A stretch of DNA of 64,000 nucleotides from Mortierella sp. BCC40632 (lineage: Eukaryota; Mortierellomycota; Mortierellomycetes; Mortierellales; Mortierellaceae), in NCBI GenBank assembly GCA_011634665.1, contig WAEK01000020.1, positions 384,001 to 448,000 of the forward strand. Direction: 5' to 3'. The notes below the pieces were generated by a model. The model searched no databases. It had not been told where the DNA came from and saw only the letters and a program-made list of their open reading frames with translations. The first letter of the stretch is position 1, and each line of letters opens with the position of its first letter. Positions 36,575 to 50,745 of this stretch are shown here, one piece after another. A program made the translations under genes and the position numbers.

Positions 36575-38178
36575 ACAAAACAAAACTTTTTAAATATTTG
36601 TGCCAATATAATGTATGCGAGTAATGCCGTCAGGCAGACACAGCAGTGAACGAGTATTTGTCAATAGCTGCCTCCGCTCATGGCCCGTGCGTGCTCTCAG
36701 TAAAGTCCCCTGCATCACAATTGACTCTTTGCCGGGGTGCTAATCAAAGGAGTGGGGACATAGGTTTGGCTGAACATGCGATAAAAAAACACATTCCATC
36801 TTGAATACCCTATGATGATAGTGGATAATAAGAGAATGAGTGAAGTAGACCGACTTGTGCGATAACTCTATATTGTATTTCGGCGTTGTCCAAATGCTTA
36901 GAAGCGACCGAACGGGGGGAAAAAAGGAGAGAGGGAAAGAAGATGAAAGAGGGGGCTCGAGGTCTGGGATGCAAGGAGGCAGGAGACAAGAGCGAAGTCA
37001 AACGGAGACAAAAACGGGGAACGGGGACGGAGACAGAACCTGAAATAGAGAGAGAGATGTGGGGAAATGGGGATGTAGTGGAAAGATTTCGAGGCGTGGT
37101 GTCTTGAATGGTATGGGATCTAACCTCCAATCAACCTATCCAACAATGGTGTACCATCGAACACCAACGCTACATTTAACTTGTAGAGTTCTTTTTCTCT
37201 GTCTCGAGGCCAAGCCGGCAGTACCATAGCCTGGAGCCCATCCGCTCTATGGCGACTTGTCTAAACTTGCACTCTGAACCTTTACAATCACTCGTCTGGC
37301 CATCATATCCGACACACCGTTGTCTGCTCACTCGAAAGTCGGCAAAGTAACTGTCCTGCATGGAGCTATTTGTTGTTTCCATGTCCAAGACCCTTTCCCT
37401 CTCTACTTACTGTGGTCGAGCAGCTCTATCCATAGGTGAGGAGAGTTTGTGACCCTATCAACCATTGTGTTTTGGCATGAGCAAATTTGCGATGTTCTGC
37501 CAGACCCCGTACTCTTAAGTCAACTAGGTAAGCTATTTTTCGTTGCTCATTTGCGCGCTTCTCGGCTGAGCAACCTTTCTTCATTTCTTCTGTGCGTGTT
37601 TTTTTTTTTTTTTTTCCGTTTTTTTCTTTTTTTTCATCTTTTTTTTTTTTTTTTTTTTTCTTTTCTCTTTTTCTTTCTCTTTTTCTTTCCCTGACAGCAA
37701 CGTTCCTCATACATCTGGCACGCATACATAGGATAATCTCCATTGTTTGCAGAGGAGACATAACAACTCTGCTCGTGCTAGTGCTTCCACTTTTGTTTGA
37801 CCCGATCAAGTTGAACTCGACGTCCATTCAGCATATACATTCTAGTCACTGCCCTCCCTTGAATTAATCAGCTTGTCCACCAACAGATCTGCCATTCTAG
37901 TTTTGAGACAGAGAGGGCCCGGTACCTGTCTCCTCTGTACCACCACCAACTAGGGCGACTTTTAATCTCTACACCCTTCGACCTCGTTACAAGGAGCTGG
38001 ACAGTACTATCTTTTAATTCGTCCAATTCTTGGTTAATCGAGCCAAGCTTCACCAGCGGCACAATCAACGACCATCCCATCCTACCACTACCACTACACT
38101 CCATAATCTTGACTCCGGATGAAAAGAAACACCTTATTAATAATGCAAGGGTATCACCCACGCTTTAGACGCGTGGAC
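36575..38178. other. Intergenic, about 1.6 kb, no gene seen
   Basis: Long T-runs lie at about 37600-37616 and 37640-37660. Minus-strand frames at 37176-37388 and 37868-38161 lack family features and promoter context. The part next to 38179 is the subtilase promoter; ATGs at 38119 and 38143 are in frame with the subtilase. Confidence 0.5.
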
Positions 38179-40051
38179 ATGTCCAGGACAACGAGAGGCA
38201 CTTTAGCGATCGCCTTTCTCATGGTCTTGCTGGCGCTTCTTGGCGTCACTACAGCAAGAGATGTAGTCAGTCTTCTAAATATTCCTCCAAGCCATATCAA
38301 AGTCTTGTAAGGCTCCTTCCCCATTGTTACTTTGTCCATCCCCCTACCCCACTCCTTTCCCTCCACTCTACAACTCTCTGCCAATCTCTTCACTCTACCT
38401 TCTCTACCCCTTTCTTCAATTGCCTTACGTTTTCTTCTCCCAACTCATATCCTCGTCATATTACCATATTCGTATCACCTAGTCCTCACGCGTACCTGTT
38501 CGAGTTCAAAAGCGAGCCAGGAAGTACCGAGGCGGCAGCAGATGTAGCGGCGTTCCAGCTTAAGATCCAAGGAATGAAGAGCGTGAGCGTCCGACAGGTC
38601 TTTGGGAAACTATTGAATGCCGTTTCAGCCTATGTCCTAGATAAGGATGACTTGGACCAGATCATGGACATGGATCAACTTCGTATTATTACACCTTTAG
38701 TAAGAGGATGAAAAAAAAAAATCAAACCGAAAAGCTACTATCAAAGTATATTTGAGGCATTGTAGAATGCTTTATTTGATACTAAATAGTTTTTCTTTTA
38801 CAAATGGCTGCTCCTCCTGTAGACAATTGTGTCGCCACCAGAACGGGTTCAGCCCTCCCAAAATTCGATCACCATCAGCGCGTATGTTTTCTTTTTTTTT
38901 AACATAAATTTTGGGATCGAGCGGACATGATCTCAGGCCAATTTACTCACCCTCTCGGCGTCGTTTCTACCATTGGGGGAGGGGGGAATAGACTTGATAT
39001 GACAGAAGCATCGCGAGCACATGAAGAACTTAGCTTGACAGGCGAGGGCATCAAGGTTGGGATCATTGGTAGGTTCCGACTGGGATTTTTCATTTGACCC
39101 ATCCGTTGACTAAACTTCAGAGTTAACTCTAACAACTCTTTCTTTCAAATCGGCAAAAAAAAAAAAAAAAAATGTGGTCAGACACGGGCATAGACTATAG
39201 AGTAAGCGAACTGCATCGCAAGTCAAACCTCCGGATATATATGACTTTGTTCTTTGTTCTTTTCTGTCTTCTCGTTCATTTTTCAACTTACATCAGTAAA
39301 AGGAATTAACAGCTGGTTTACATTTGTAATTTTTTTTATATCCGCTATTCTTGAAGCACCCAGCGCTTGGTGGATGCTTTGGAAAGAACTGTAGGGTTGC
39401 AGCTGGATGGGATTTTGTAGGCGATGATTACGACGGCACGACAACCCCCAAGGAAGGCAATAACCCATTGGACTGTAATGGACACGGAACTCATGTCGCT
39501 GGAATTGTAGGCGCGTTGGATGAGGTTGTTACTGGAGTGGCCCCAAAAGGTATGAGGATGCACCCAAAACGGTTGTATTGTCGTTCTTATTGAAGCGAAT
39601 CCTTTTTTTTTTTTTTTTTTTTTTTTTAGCAGATAATAGCTGACTTAATTTTTTTTAACTATCCCATTGCTATACGCACTTTTGGATATTTTCAGTGACA
39701 TTGGGAGCTTATAGGGTATTGGGGTGTAAAGGCAGCACGAACGATGATATGATGATTGCTGCCCTGGAGAGAGCCATTGCGGATGGGATGGACGTTATCA
39801 ACCTTTCTATTGGTCAGCCCAACGGATGGCCAAATAATCCCGTGGAACGTGCGACATCCAAAGCCCAAGCAACTGGAACTATGATTACTGTTTCGCAAGG
39901 AAATGAAAACAACTATGGGCTTTTCAGTGCCAACTATGCAGCCGAAGGAGAGGCTGCATTGGCAGTCGCCTCATTCATTAATTCCAAGGTTGCGCTATCC
40001 TATTTCACAATGAAGCAATCTGATTTTCGTTATGGTAAGCTAGCAAAAAGA

Positions 40052-40083
<32 letters not shown>

Positions 40084-42784
40084 ATCAGGTGAAAAAAGGG
40101 AAGAGGTGTTCTAGTACTCAATAACCTCTTCATATCCCCTCTTCTTCTCTTTTCTTGAATGCTACAGTATTTCAAAAATCAGACTATCCAGGTTTGAATG
40201 GGACATTGCCCATAGTGGCGCCCATCAATGGCACAACAGTTGGTGATGGATGTAATCCGTTTAGTCAAGATTTCACAGGCAAAGTTGTTCTTATTCTCCG
40301 AGGCGGGTGCCAATTTGTTACCAAGGTAATTGTGAGAATGATTTGTTTATATGCTCCAAATGAAAGCTACTTGGGCTCATAGATTGTCATTTCTTATTGT
40401 TCCTTCATTCAACATAGGCAGGAAACGCACTGAAACGCGGTGCTGTTGGAGTATTGTTTGTCAACAATCAGGTCGGAGCTTTTACTCCGAGTCTTGGTAA
40501 TGTCACGATCGCCGCTGGAGCGCTTTCGAATTTATTAGGCACCAAGGTTTTCGAGCAACTGAAAGCAGTAGGCACCGGAGTGGACAAAAGTATAACTGGA
40601 GAAATCGTGGCTTCCTTTCGCGGAGCCCCAACTGCGTTCCGGAACCCTGCTGGAGGTGCATTGTCTTCATTCAACTCTTTTGGACTCGACAATGAGCTTC
40701 ACATTAAGCCTGTAGGAGTGCTGTCTTGTTTTTTTTTTATATCCGCTAGGAGCTGTGAATTGAATTATGCGAGAAACTATTATCTGTGCTAACTCCCTAA
40801 CGATCCAAACGGTACAATGTTCCCTCAATCAAAACAACAGGATATCGGAGCTCCGGGAGAGAACATTTATTCTACCTGGTAAGTAGTGACCTACTGTATT
40901 ATTAGAATCCATTTACGGTACAATCTAACTCCGTGTTTCCTACAACTACCTTTCATAACCTGTAGGTTGACAACCAAGGGACGTTACCAGACTCTATCTG
41001 GAACATCGATGGCTAGTCCACATGCTGCTGGAATACTGGCATTGGTCCTCGAATACTGGCGGAGAATGACAGGAACGACAGCAGCTCTTACATGGCCTCA
41101 AGTTCAACAAATCTACATTTTATTGAAGCTTACCGCAGAACCAGCATATGTATACGCTCGCCATATGCCTTTTGAGCTTTTCACTGAAGACCCTGATCAA
41201 AATTCAACCAAACCATCCGTTAATCCAGACGGATTTGATATTTCCACTCTTGAGTCTGTGGCACGGCAAGGATCTGGAATGCTGAATGTTTACCGAGCCG
41301 TCGGTAATTTACATTATCATCTCCGAGGCAGCGGTCTTAGTCCTGGTGGGAGTGCTACATCGACCGTGGTGGCACCCCCAGCTGGAGCGGACAAGCCAAT
41401 CAGTTGGACATATGTAACACCTGCATCCCTGGAGCTGAACGACACCGAGTGGGGATCACTGAACCCGTCTCGACAGTTGACTATTACCAATCACGGATCT
41501 GAGATGGTGCAGTACGAGCTCTTTAATTTTGCAAGCGAGTCATTGCACGACATCGGGACTGAGGAACGAGCCATCAGATTGAAGTATTATAGCCAAATCA
41601 TCGACTCGAGCCAAGAATTTTCTTTTCATAGTATATCCTTTGATAATAGCCATGGAGCGTCGGTTATGTTCTCACAGAAGATACTCTCTGTACCAGCAGG
41701 CGGAACAGGAACTGTAGAGGTCACGTTCACACCACCGACCGGTTTTCCAGCAGACGAACACTGGATCTACTCAGGATACATTGCAATCCAGGCATCCACA
41801 TCACAAAGTCGGTCAGTTGTTCAAGAAGCGCTCAAGGAATATATCCATATCCCTTATGCCGGTGTAAGTGGGCGAATGAAGACCCTGCCAACTCTTTTGC
41901 AGCCAACTCTGAGCGAGCTCAAAGCCAACAATAAGATAGAGTTCTGTCAAGTCCTCGGGGCTGGTGTTGAGAATAAGGTCTCATATGAATATTCGATGAA
42001 GGGTGAAGATGTTCCAATGGTCTCGTTTTGTATTCAGAACCCAACTCGATTGTTGATCTTGGATCTTCTCCAGACTGGGGCAAGCGATAATAGCAGTGTC
42101 TTTTTGGATCAAAATAACACGGATTCCATGCCGGGATCTGAAAACTTTTCGGAGGACAAGGACTACACCCTCTATGGACGCGTCGCATTGGACGAGTTTG
42201 TTCCGCGGGGGATAGACGACAAGGCTGTCACAGTCGTAAAGTGGGATGGATTCATTGACGAGGAGGACAGCAACTCCAAGGGACTAAGGAACAAGGGAAT
42301 GATTAACTGGCGCGACGGTATCCATCGCGGGTTTGGCTTGGAACACATTTACGGAGTGAAGGGGGCTTCCGAGAGAAAATCAGACAAGGAGAATGACTGG
42401 AGTTCAAGCATGGCGAGCTCGAGAGGCTCTATGGTTGAACGTGGACTTGAGGCCAAACAAAACCAAGGACTTGCATCGGCATGGAAGAGGAGTGTTGGAG
42501 GAGGTAGTCTCCGTCACTACCAACGCGCAGAACCTGGAGTGGAGTCGATGGACAAGGAAGAGGCTGACGAGACCCGGGTCAAGAAGGTGAAAAAACCAGA
42601 GTCCAAAAAAGAAGCTGTCAAATCAGGGGGTAAAGAGGTCCCAAATGGGCGGTACAGGTTGCGACTACGAGCTCTGCGGATATTAGGCAATATAGACGAA
42701 CCCCGGGATTACGACGTTTGGGTGACGAGAACATTTGAAATCAAACGAGAAATAAAAAAGAAAGGGCGTCACACTGGAGGTTAA
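38179..42784 (+). CDS. Secreted subtilisin-family serine protease with PA domain
   Basis: Eleven exons: 38179-38306, 38483-38699, 38823-38881, 38992-39068, 39182-39201, 39357-39549, 39696-40034, 40168-40325, 40418-40711, 40841-40878, 40966-42784; 1113 residues. The ATG at 38179 is preferred because it puts a signal peptide ([16 protein letters not shown]) at the very start; in-frame ATGs at 38119 and 38143 would bury it. An inhibitor-like propeptide follows. S8 catalytic residues: Asp about 161 (GIIDTGIDY), His about 210 (NGHGTHVAG), Ser about 521 ([11 protein letters not shown]). A protease-associated domain ([24 protein letters not shown]) is inserted between His and Ser, as in Vpr-like and plant subtilases. 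The C-terminal half has a beta-rich Fn3-like part and a basic tail. Exon 5 is only 20 bases and carries part of the Asp motif. It probably digests external protein. Confidence 0.88.
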
Positions 42785-42811
42785 AAATGGTGGTCTTTCG
42801 CCACCATTTTT
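42783..42811 (+). other. Perfect 11-bp hairpin over the subtilase stop codon
   Basis: AAAAATGGTGG, a 7-base loop, then CCACCATTTTT: a perfect inverted repeat starting inside the TAA stop. It fills nearly half of the 61 bases between this stop and the next ATG on the same strand. It could shape RNA 3'-end formation, act in the leader of the next gene, or be chance. Confidence 0.75.
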
Positions 42812-42845
42812 TACGCCTTTTCTCGAACGACAATTTCTCCCACCC

Positions 42846-45602
42846 ATGGCAACCCTTGGCCGCACCAGAAGCAGCAGTCGTACTGCCTCGAATGCTGCGT
42901 TAGCGTCAACACCAACTAAACGGGGCACGCGATCACAGGCACAGAATCCAGCATCTGCAAGCATTCCACAGCCGTCATTCAACTCGCGTACTGATGATTC
43001 TATACGATCCAGGAGGGTTCAACCGCCAAAACCAAAAAGCAATTCGTCGACCACGCCCAGGCTTTCGGCGCGAGGAGTTCAAGCAAAGACTCTACGCAAA
43101 CAATCTAGCGAGCATGTTGAGTCTGTAGTAATCAGTACTGCTACTCGGTCACGACGAGGTCGGTCCCAGGTGGTTGACTCTCATTCGTTGCACGACAACA
43201 ATGATGTTGAGGTTATTCAACATGAGAAAAGCACTCTGACTAATAAGACAGCAAAGTCGGACAAGCACCACATGTCACTCTCACCGCTCGAAGAGATTGA
43301 CATGACTGAGGCTGTAAAGGAAGGATCCCTCAATGGAGACAGCCACGAACCAGTAATCAGTTCATCGTCAATGGAGATTGAGAATGGACCTGATTCCAAG
43401 TCAACTCGATCACCTCAACCACCCAAGACGCCACCATGGCAGGAGAGAGTGCAACGGCTCAAAGTCAAACTTGACTCTCTTTCACCTCCGCCAACGTCAG
43501 AGGCCATAGCAACAGATGACGCATCAGAGTCAGGTCCAGAGTTTGACTCTACACTTTCGATCCCAGGGAAGCGGTCCCGTCAGCCATCGCTTCAACCTTT
43601 TCTTTCATATGAGGATTTGGAACTCGAGAATCAGGTCCAGGATCGAGATTTTTATGACCAGCTACAGGAAAATAGCATTACTTTTTCACCCTCGTCAATA
43701 TTTGTAGGATCCTCGACAAAGAACAAGACAGATCAACTTTCCAATGGTCAGTCCCCCTTCAACTATAACAGCTGGCGAAGAATGGAACACCGACAGTACT
43801 ACCTGGATGACGTAGATTATATCCGCGAAGACGGTGATCCTAACCAACATCACCGAAACAACAACAACGAGAGCGAAGCTTTTGATTTCGCTGCGGATGG
43901 GGATGTTGGCGGTCCTAACTTGACGGAGACCAATGTTTCAGATGATGAAGACGATCCATTTGGCTTTTCCAAAGTTAACCGACGTCAACAATGGAGTATG
44001 AAGTATGGACGAAAGCCTCGACTCATGGCTATCAACCAAACTCAGCGTCAGTCCGTTGGCTTACCCAATATTGCCCAAATACGGCAGGCCCTTCAACAGC
44101 ACCAGAGAAACCCATCGCAGCCAAAATCACAGTCACCAAAACTATCATCATCACTTAAACAATACTCCCCTGGTAGTGTCTCCGGTACTGATCCAGAATC
44201 GGCATCTTCTTCACCTGCTCAAGATACACTCACTGCTGCAAGGTCAAGAATGGCGGAGAGGCGCCGAGGAAATGCTAATGACAAGGGAAAGTCTGTATTG
44301 AGAGGATATAATACACCACCTCAGGAGACAGTCATGGTATCTACCCCATCTCCAAATGGAACCAATGTTTCTGTTGAAAATGACCCAGCACTAGCCCGCG
44401 CCTTACAGCTTAGCCTGGAGACCGCAGAGGTGCGTGGGCTGCCCTTACTGGCAGAAAGCCAAGGGGATGCTTCTTCCTCCCGACCACCACGAGTAACGGC
44501 AGCAAATACTTTAAAGATCACAGGCGCAGCGGTACCTATTACAAGTGACAGTAGTAAAGAGACACCACCAATTTTGATCGGGGCTGAGGAAGCCGTCGAC
44601 AAGTTGGCGTCAATGAACCCCCGTCGAATTTCACGCACCAATGGGCAGTGGGAAGAGAACGAGTCAAATCCGATCACTTCGTTTAATGGAGACTTGCACG
44701 TGCCTACAAGGGATGCTACAGGGAATATGAACTCGACGATGCGTACGGCAACCAGGACATTGAGGAGCCGCCGCCCGGATCCCAGAGCATCTCTGGAGTC
44801 ACCAACCCCCACCTCAAGGCCAAGGAAAAGTCTTGATCTTAGTCGAGCATCGAAACGTAATATATCAGGGAGCGACATTAGTGATGTAGATGATGACGAT
44901 GATGATGGGCGACCCCCTATCATTTTTTCGCAGTCGCCCATGAAGAATCCCGAGGCAGGAATGCCACTTTCTATGGAGTCGCCGTCATCCAGTGCTGGGT
45001 GGCGCTATCTACCTAGTCAAAAGAACACTACAAAGACGACAATGACCGTAAGGCCTTCAAAGAAACGACGGCTTCGAACCGAAGATTTGGAGGCATTGTT
45101 GCCAAAAAGCAGACGGAACTTGATGGGACCTTCTCGGCGGCCACAGCCCACTGGTGAATCGGTCTTGAGGAAATCTAAGCGGGTGCAGAAGCAGCAGATT
45201 CAAGAGTTGTCAGAGGATACGAGCAACGACAAGACTTATGAACTGGAAGATGAAGGTCAAGGCGAGGCTGAAGAAGATGAAGAGCCTCTGATCCGTCACC
45301 GTCGTCGTCGGCCTATGACAACTGCAGTACCTGCAGAGACAAGGGCACCCCCGATTACTGCTGTAGGGACCACCAAGTCTACTGGAGCGGGAGTGAACTT
45401 GAACAAGATACCAAAGATGGTCTCCAAGCCGTTATCAACCAAGGCGCGGAGGGAGTCTGTAAAGGAGGCGAAAGGAAATGAACCCAAACGAGATAATGCT
45501 GGAGCTGATTGGACATCGGAGCAATTGGAAGCACGCCAGAAGAGACTTGATTTCTTCAAGGAGGTGGATGGCTTTGAGCTGGATATTGAGACCACTCGTT
45601 GA
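42846..45602 (+). CDS. Disordered 918-residue protein with a ubiquitin-interacting motif
   Basis: Single exon. Nearly all of it is disordered, basic and Ser/Pro/Arg-rich, with many S/T-P sites and short RR/KR clusters, suggesting a nuclear, kinase-regulated protein. One clear motif is a UIM at about residues 513-530 (DPALARALQLSLETAE): acidic start, Ala-x-x-x-Ser core. Other short islands: an acidic DDEDDPFGF segment (about 364-372), a run of Asp (about 680), and a C-terminal helical island with RLDFFKEVDGFELDIE. FGF plus a conserved C-terminal aromatic/acidic helix is reminiscent of sororin-type cohesin regulators, but this is a weak impression. The ATG is only 61 bases after the subtilase stop, so its promoter must lie within the subtilase gene, or the two are co-transcribed. 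Confidence 0.72.
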   Translation: MATLGRTRSSSRTASNAALASTPTKRGTRSQAQNPASASIPQPSFNSRTDDSIRSRRVQPPKPKSNSSTTPRLSARGVQAKTLRKQSSEHVESVVISTATRSRRGRSQVVDSHSLHDNNDVEVIQHEKSTLTNKTAKSDKHHMSLSPLEEIDMTEAVKEGSLNGDSHEPVISSSSMEIENGPDSKSTRSPQPPKTPPWQERVQRLKVKLDSLSPPPTSEAIATDDASESGPEFDSTLSIPGKRSRQPSLQPFLSYEDLELENQVQDRDFYDQLQENSITFSPSSIFVGSSTKNKTDQLSNGQSPFNYNSWRRMEHRQYYLDDVDYIREDGDPNQHHRNNNNESEAFDFAADGDVGGPNLTETNVSDDEDDPFGFSKVNRRQQWSMKYGRKPRLMAINQTQRQSVGLPNIAQIRQALQQHQRNPSQPKSQSPKLSSSLKQYSPGSVSGTDPESASSSPAQDTLTAARSRMAERRRGNANDKGKSVLRGYNTPPQETVMVSTPSPNGTNVSVENDPALARALQLSLETAEVRGLPLLAESQGDASSSRPPRVTAANTLKITGAAVPITSDSSKETPPILIGAEEAVDKLASMNPRRISRTNGQWEENESNPITSFNGDLHVPTRDATGNMNSTMRTATRTLRSRRPDPRASLESPTPTSRPRKSLDLSRASKRNISGSDISDVDDDDDDGRPPIIFSQSPMKNPEAGMPLSMESPSSSAGWRYLPSQKNTTKTTMTVRPSKKRRLRTEDLEALLPKSRRNLMGPSRRPQPTGESVLRKSKRVQKQQIQELSEDTSNDKTYELEDEGQGEAEEDEEPLIRHRRRRPMTTAVPAETRAPPITAVGTTKSTGAGVNLNKIPKMVSKPLSTKARRESVKEAKGNEPKRDNAGADWTSEQLEARQKRLDFFKEVDGFELDIETTR

Positions 45603-45733
45603 AAAGATATGTAGTCGATTCCTTTAATACTAATCATGCCTAGCTACTGTGAAACTAGTGCTGTATAATAGAAATGCGGGAAAAAAAAAAAAAAAAAAAA
45701 AAAGTACCGCAGGCGATGTATTCTTTTGTCACA

Positions 45734-48199
<2,466 letters not shown>

Positions 48200-48793
48200 T
48201 TTTAGGACTAAGAAAAGGTGCTGCTATTTCTCTTCCTTTCTTCTTTGAAGTAGTTTCGACGGATGGGTGTTTTGAGAGTGAGGTTGTATAGAGGAAGGAA
48301 TGATTGTAGGCTAGTCCTGTCTTATGCTAGGTCTTTTTATTGCCATTTGCGAACTCCTAGGAAGGATCATGTGACTCCTGACTCACGCTAGAATGCTAGG
48401 AGAAGTTTCGCCAGAAATTGATGATTCACGCTCTAACTCCTATCTACTCTCCTTATCATGGTAGTGCCGCAGTTGCCTCCATGATGCTCTACAGCCAAAA
48501 GCCAGGAGTCACCGTAAACCAAAGGCATCTCCATAATGCATCCCTCTTGCCCTACCTAAAAGCTATGGTCCTCGTGAGTCAAGACACTAGAGCCTCCTGC
48601 TCTGAATAAACCCGCCTCTTTGTCACAGTTAATGGATATGAATATCCAGAAATAGAAATAGAGAAGAAAAAAAAAAAGAAAAAGAAAAAAGAGAAAAAAG
48701 GAAAGAAGAAAAGAAGAAAAAAAGAAACATGACAACGAGAGCAAAACGCCTCTCAAGCAAGTTCGTCTAGCCCTATTTTCCGCATTCTGTTCT
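48200..48793. other. Spacer between the synthetase start and the OMA1-like stop
   Basis: No gene seen. Holds the promoter of the minus-strand synthetase. A purine-rich A/G tract lies at about 48660-48730, close to the 3' end of the OMA1-like gene. Confidence 0.6.
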
Positions 48794-50014
48794 CTACCAA
48801 GAGGCCAAATTTGACCGATTAAACATTTGTGCGTAGGCATTTGTCGTAGCACAGTCTGATTTATGCCAGGTATCGAGCGCCTCTGGCATCCATTCTTCCA
48901 ATTTCACAATTCGGTTCTTGCTCGTTGGATGCGTATTCAGGAAACCGATCGAAGGTCCCCGTTCCTGTGCATGCATACGTTCCCACATCTTGATACTCTC
49001 ACGTGGGTCGAAACAAGCTTGAGCCATCAACTGGAGTCCAATTTCATCCGCTTCGGTCTCGCACTTGCGACTAAAGGGCAACATCACTCCCAAGTCCATG
49101 ATTAAACGTTGCATTATCCATGAGGGATCAATGATGATCGAGACCAACACTCCAAAGAAGAGAACGACCTTGGTAAAGCTCATTTTCTCGGCTGAATGAC
49201 GAGCCAACTGATGACCAATTTCATGGCCCAGCACGGTTGCCAACCCGTCCTCGTTCTGAGCAATGGGAAGAATTCTGAAAAAGAAGAAAAAAATTGAATA
49301 TGAGGGTCCAAAATAGAGTTGCTAAGGCTCATGGAAGGGCGTCCAAAAGAAAAGTAGAAATCAATGCAAGTTACTGCTCAATGGGGATAGGGTAGTTGTC
49401 CGGCAAACAGGGAATACTCTTACCCTGTGAATACAAAGACTTTTCCACCTGGTAGAACGAATGCATTCTTTTCATCGCTGTGGATCACATGGAACTCCCA
49501 ATCCAGATCTAGTCACAGAAAAATAGTCCAGAAGAGAAAGGAAGAGAGAGAGAGAAAGACGCTTTTTAAAAGATTGTCTCATCTCAGTGATTCCTATACA
49601 ATAGGTGGGCGACAGATAAGGCATGAAGGTCTGGATGACATACTATCCATTCCTGCAGCTTTGATAATCCTTCCAGCGACCCTCTTCACAAGCAGGGTGT
49701 AAGGATGATTGGGTGGTAGAACCTGATTGCCAAACTGGAGGGCCATACAAAAGGACAGAGAAAGAAGAAATAAACAATTCAGTCATGACCTATTTGAAGT
49801 GAGGGCTATAAAAAGCCATTACCGTGAACATGACTTGCTTATAAGCTTCCTTGGCCATCATTTCTTCCTGTTGTACGGACACGTCAAGGAATCGGCGGCG
49901 TCCCGTCATTGGCACCCTATTACCGTTCGAAAGAACAGATAGAGTCAAAGTCTGGATAAACCTACTGTAGTCTCTAGATCGAGATCCCTTTCCCATCCTC
50001 GGATATGATCATAC

Positions 50015-50047
<33 letters not shown>

Positions 50048-50494
50048 GAGGATCACTTACGTCTCCAAGTGAGTAACATAGTATCCCCCTCCAAGCACCA
50101 CAAGTGTTCCTCCAATAATTTGGTACCGCTTATCCTGCCAGATCGGAGACCGACGGCCACCACCGCCTCTTTCACTGTTGGGAGACTGTCCGAACCGTTT
50201 GTATTGAGGTCGGAGCAAGAGTTGGCCAAGAATTTCATCACCTCGGTTGTTGTTTTGGCCTCCATTCCTAGGTGAAGAAGGTATCAGATCACCCCAGGAA
50301 GGAGGCCGTTCACGAGAACCGGGAAATGAGGCATGAAAGCTTCGGCTCGTGCATTTAACTGTCCCAGAATTGTTCCAATGAGACCATGTTGGGAATGTCT
50401 TTGTTGCCCCAGTCAGTGAAGGAAGATTGGTACGGAAAGAGCGGACTCCAAGCCTGCTTGCGATCCTTGTGACAGATGCTAATGAACTTGACAT
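48794..50494 (-). CDS. OMA1: OMA1-like mitochondrial inner-membrane metallopeptidase
   Basis: Five exons on the minus strand: 50061-50494, 49823-49916, 49644-49734, 49424-49508, 48794-49274; 394 residues. The N-terminus is rich in Arg/Ser and free of acids, a mitochondrial presequence. A membrane segment follows ([17 protein letters not shown]), then [12 protein letters not shown], the usual OMA1 entry. M48 peptidase core: [17 protein letters not shown], zinc-binding HEIGH (HExxH) and the third-ligand region [19 protein letters not shown], ending with the family's THPTSKNRI segment. OMA1 cleaves misfolded inner-membrane proteins and, in stressed mitochondria, dynamin-like fusion factors. Intron 1 carries a T-run (sense) of about 31. 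All phases fit. Confidence 0.92.
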
Positions 50495-50745
50495 GATCTA
50501 TGAGGTGAACGAGGCGCGCTTTCCTTGTCCAAGAGAACGAAACTTAGGTATGTGCGCAGATTAAAAAAAAACGTGACTTTTTTTATTATGAAAAGGCAGA
50601 ACAAGAAAGAAAAGAGGTTGGGAAGTGGGGAGGGGGGAAGAGGAGTACAACAGCAAACAATGGGTACAGTAAAAAAAGAAGAAAAAGAAAAGAAGAAAAA
50701 GAAAAGAAAAAAGAAAAAAGAAAAAAAAAATAAAAGAATGGCCGT

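Noticed and set aside
38941..38991. Earlier acceptor for subtilase exon 4 (near 38938)
   Set aside because: It gives the wrong phase and a stop; the acceptor ending at 38991 keeps frame into the TEAS...[12 protein letters not shown] segment.
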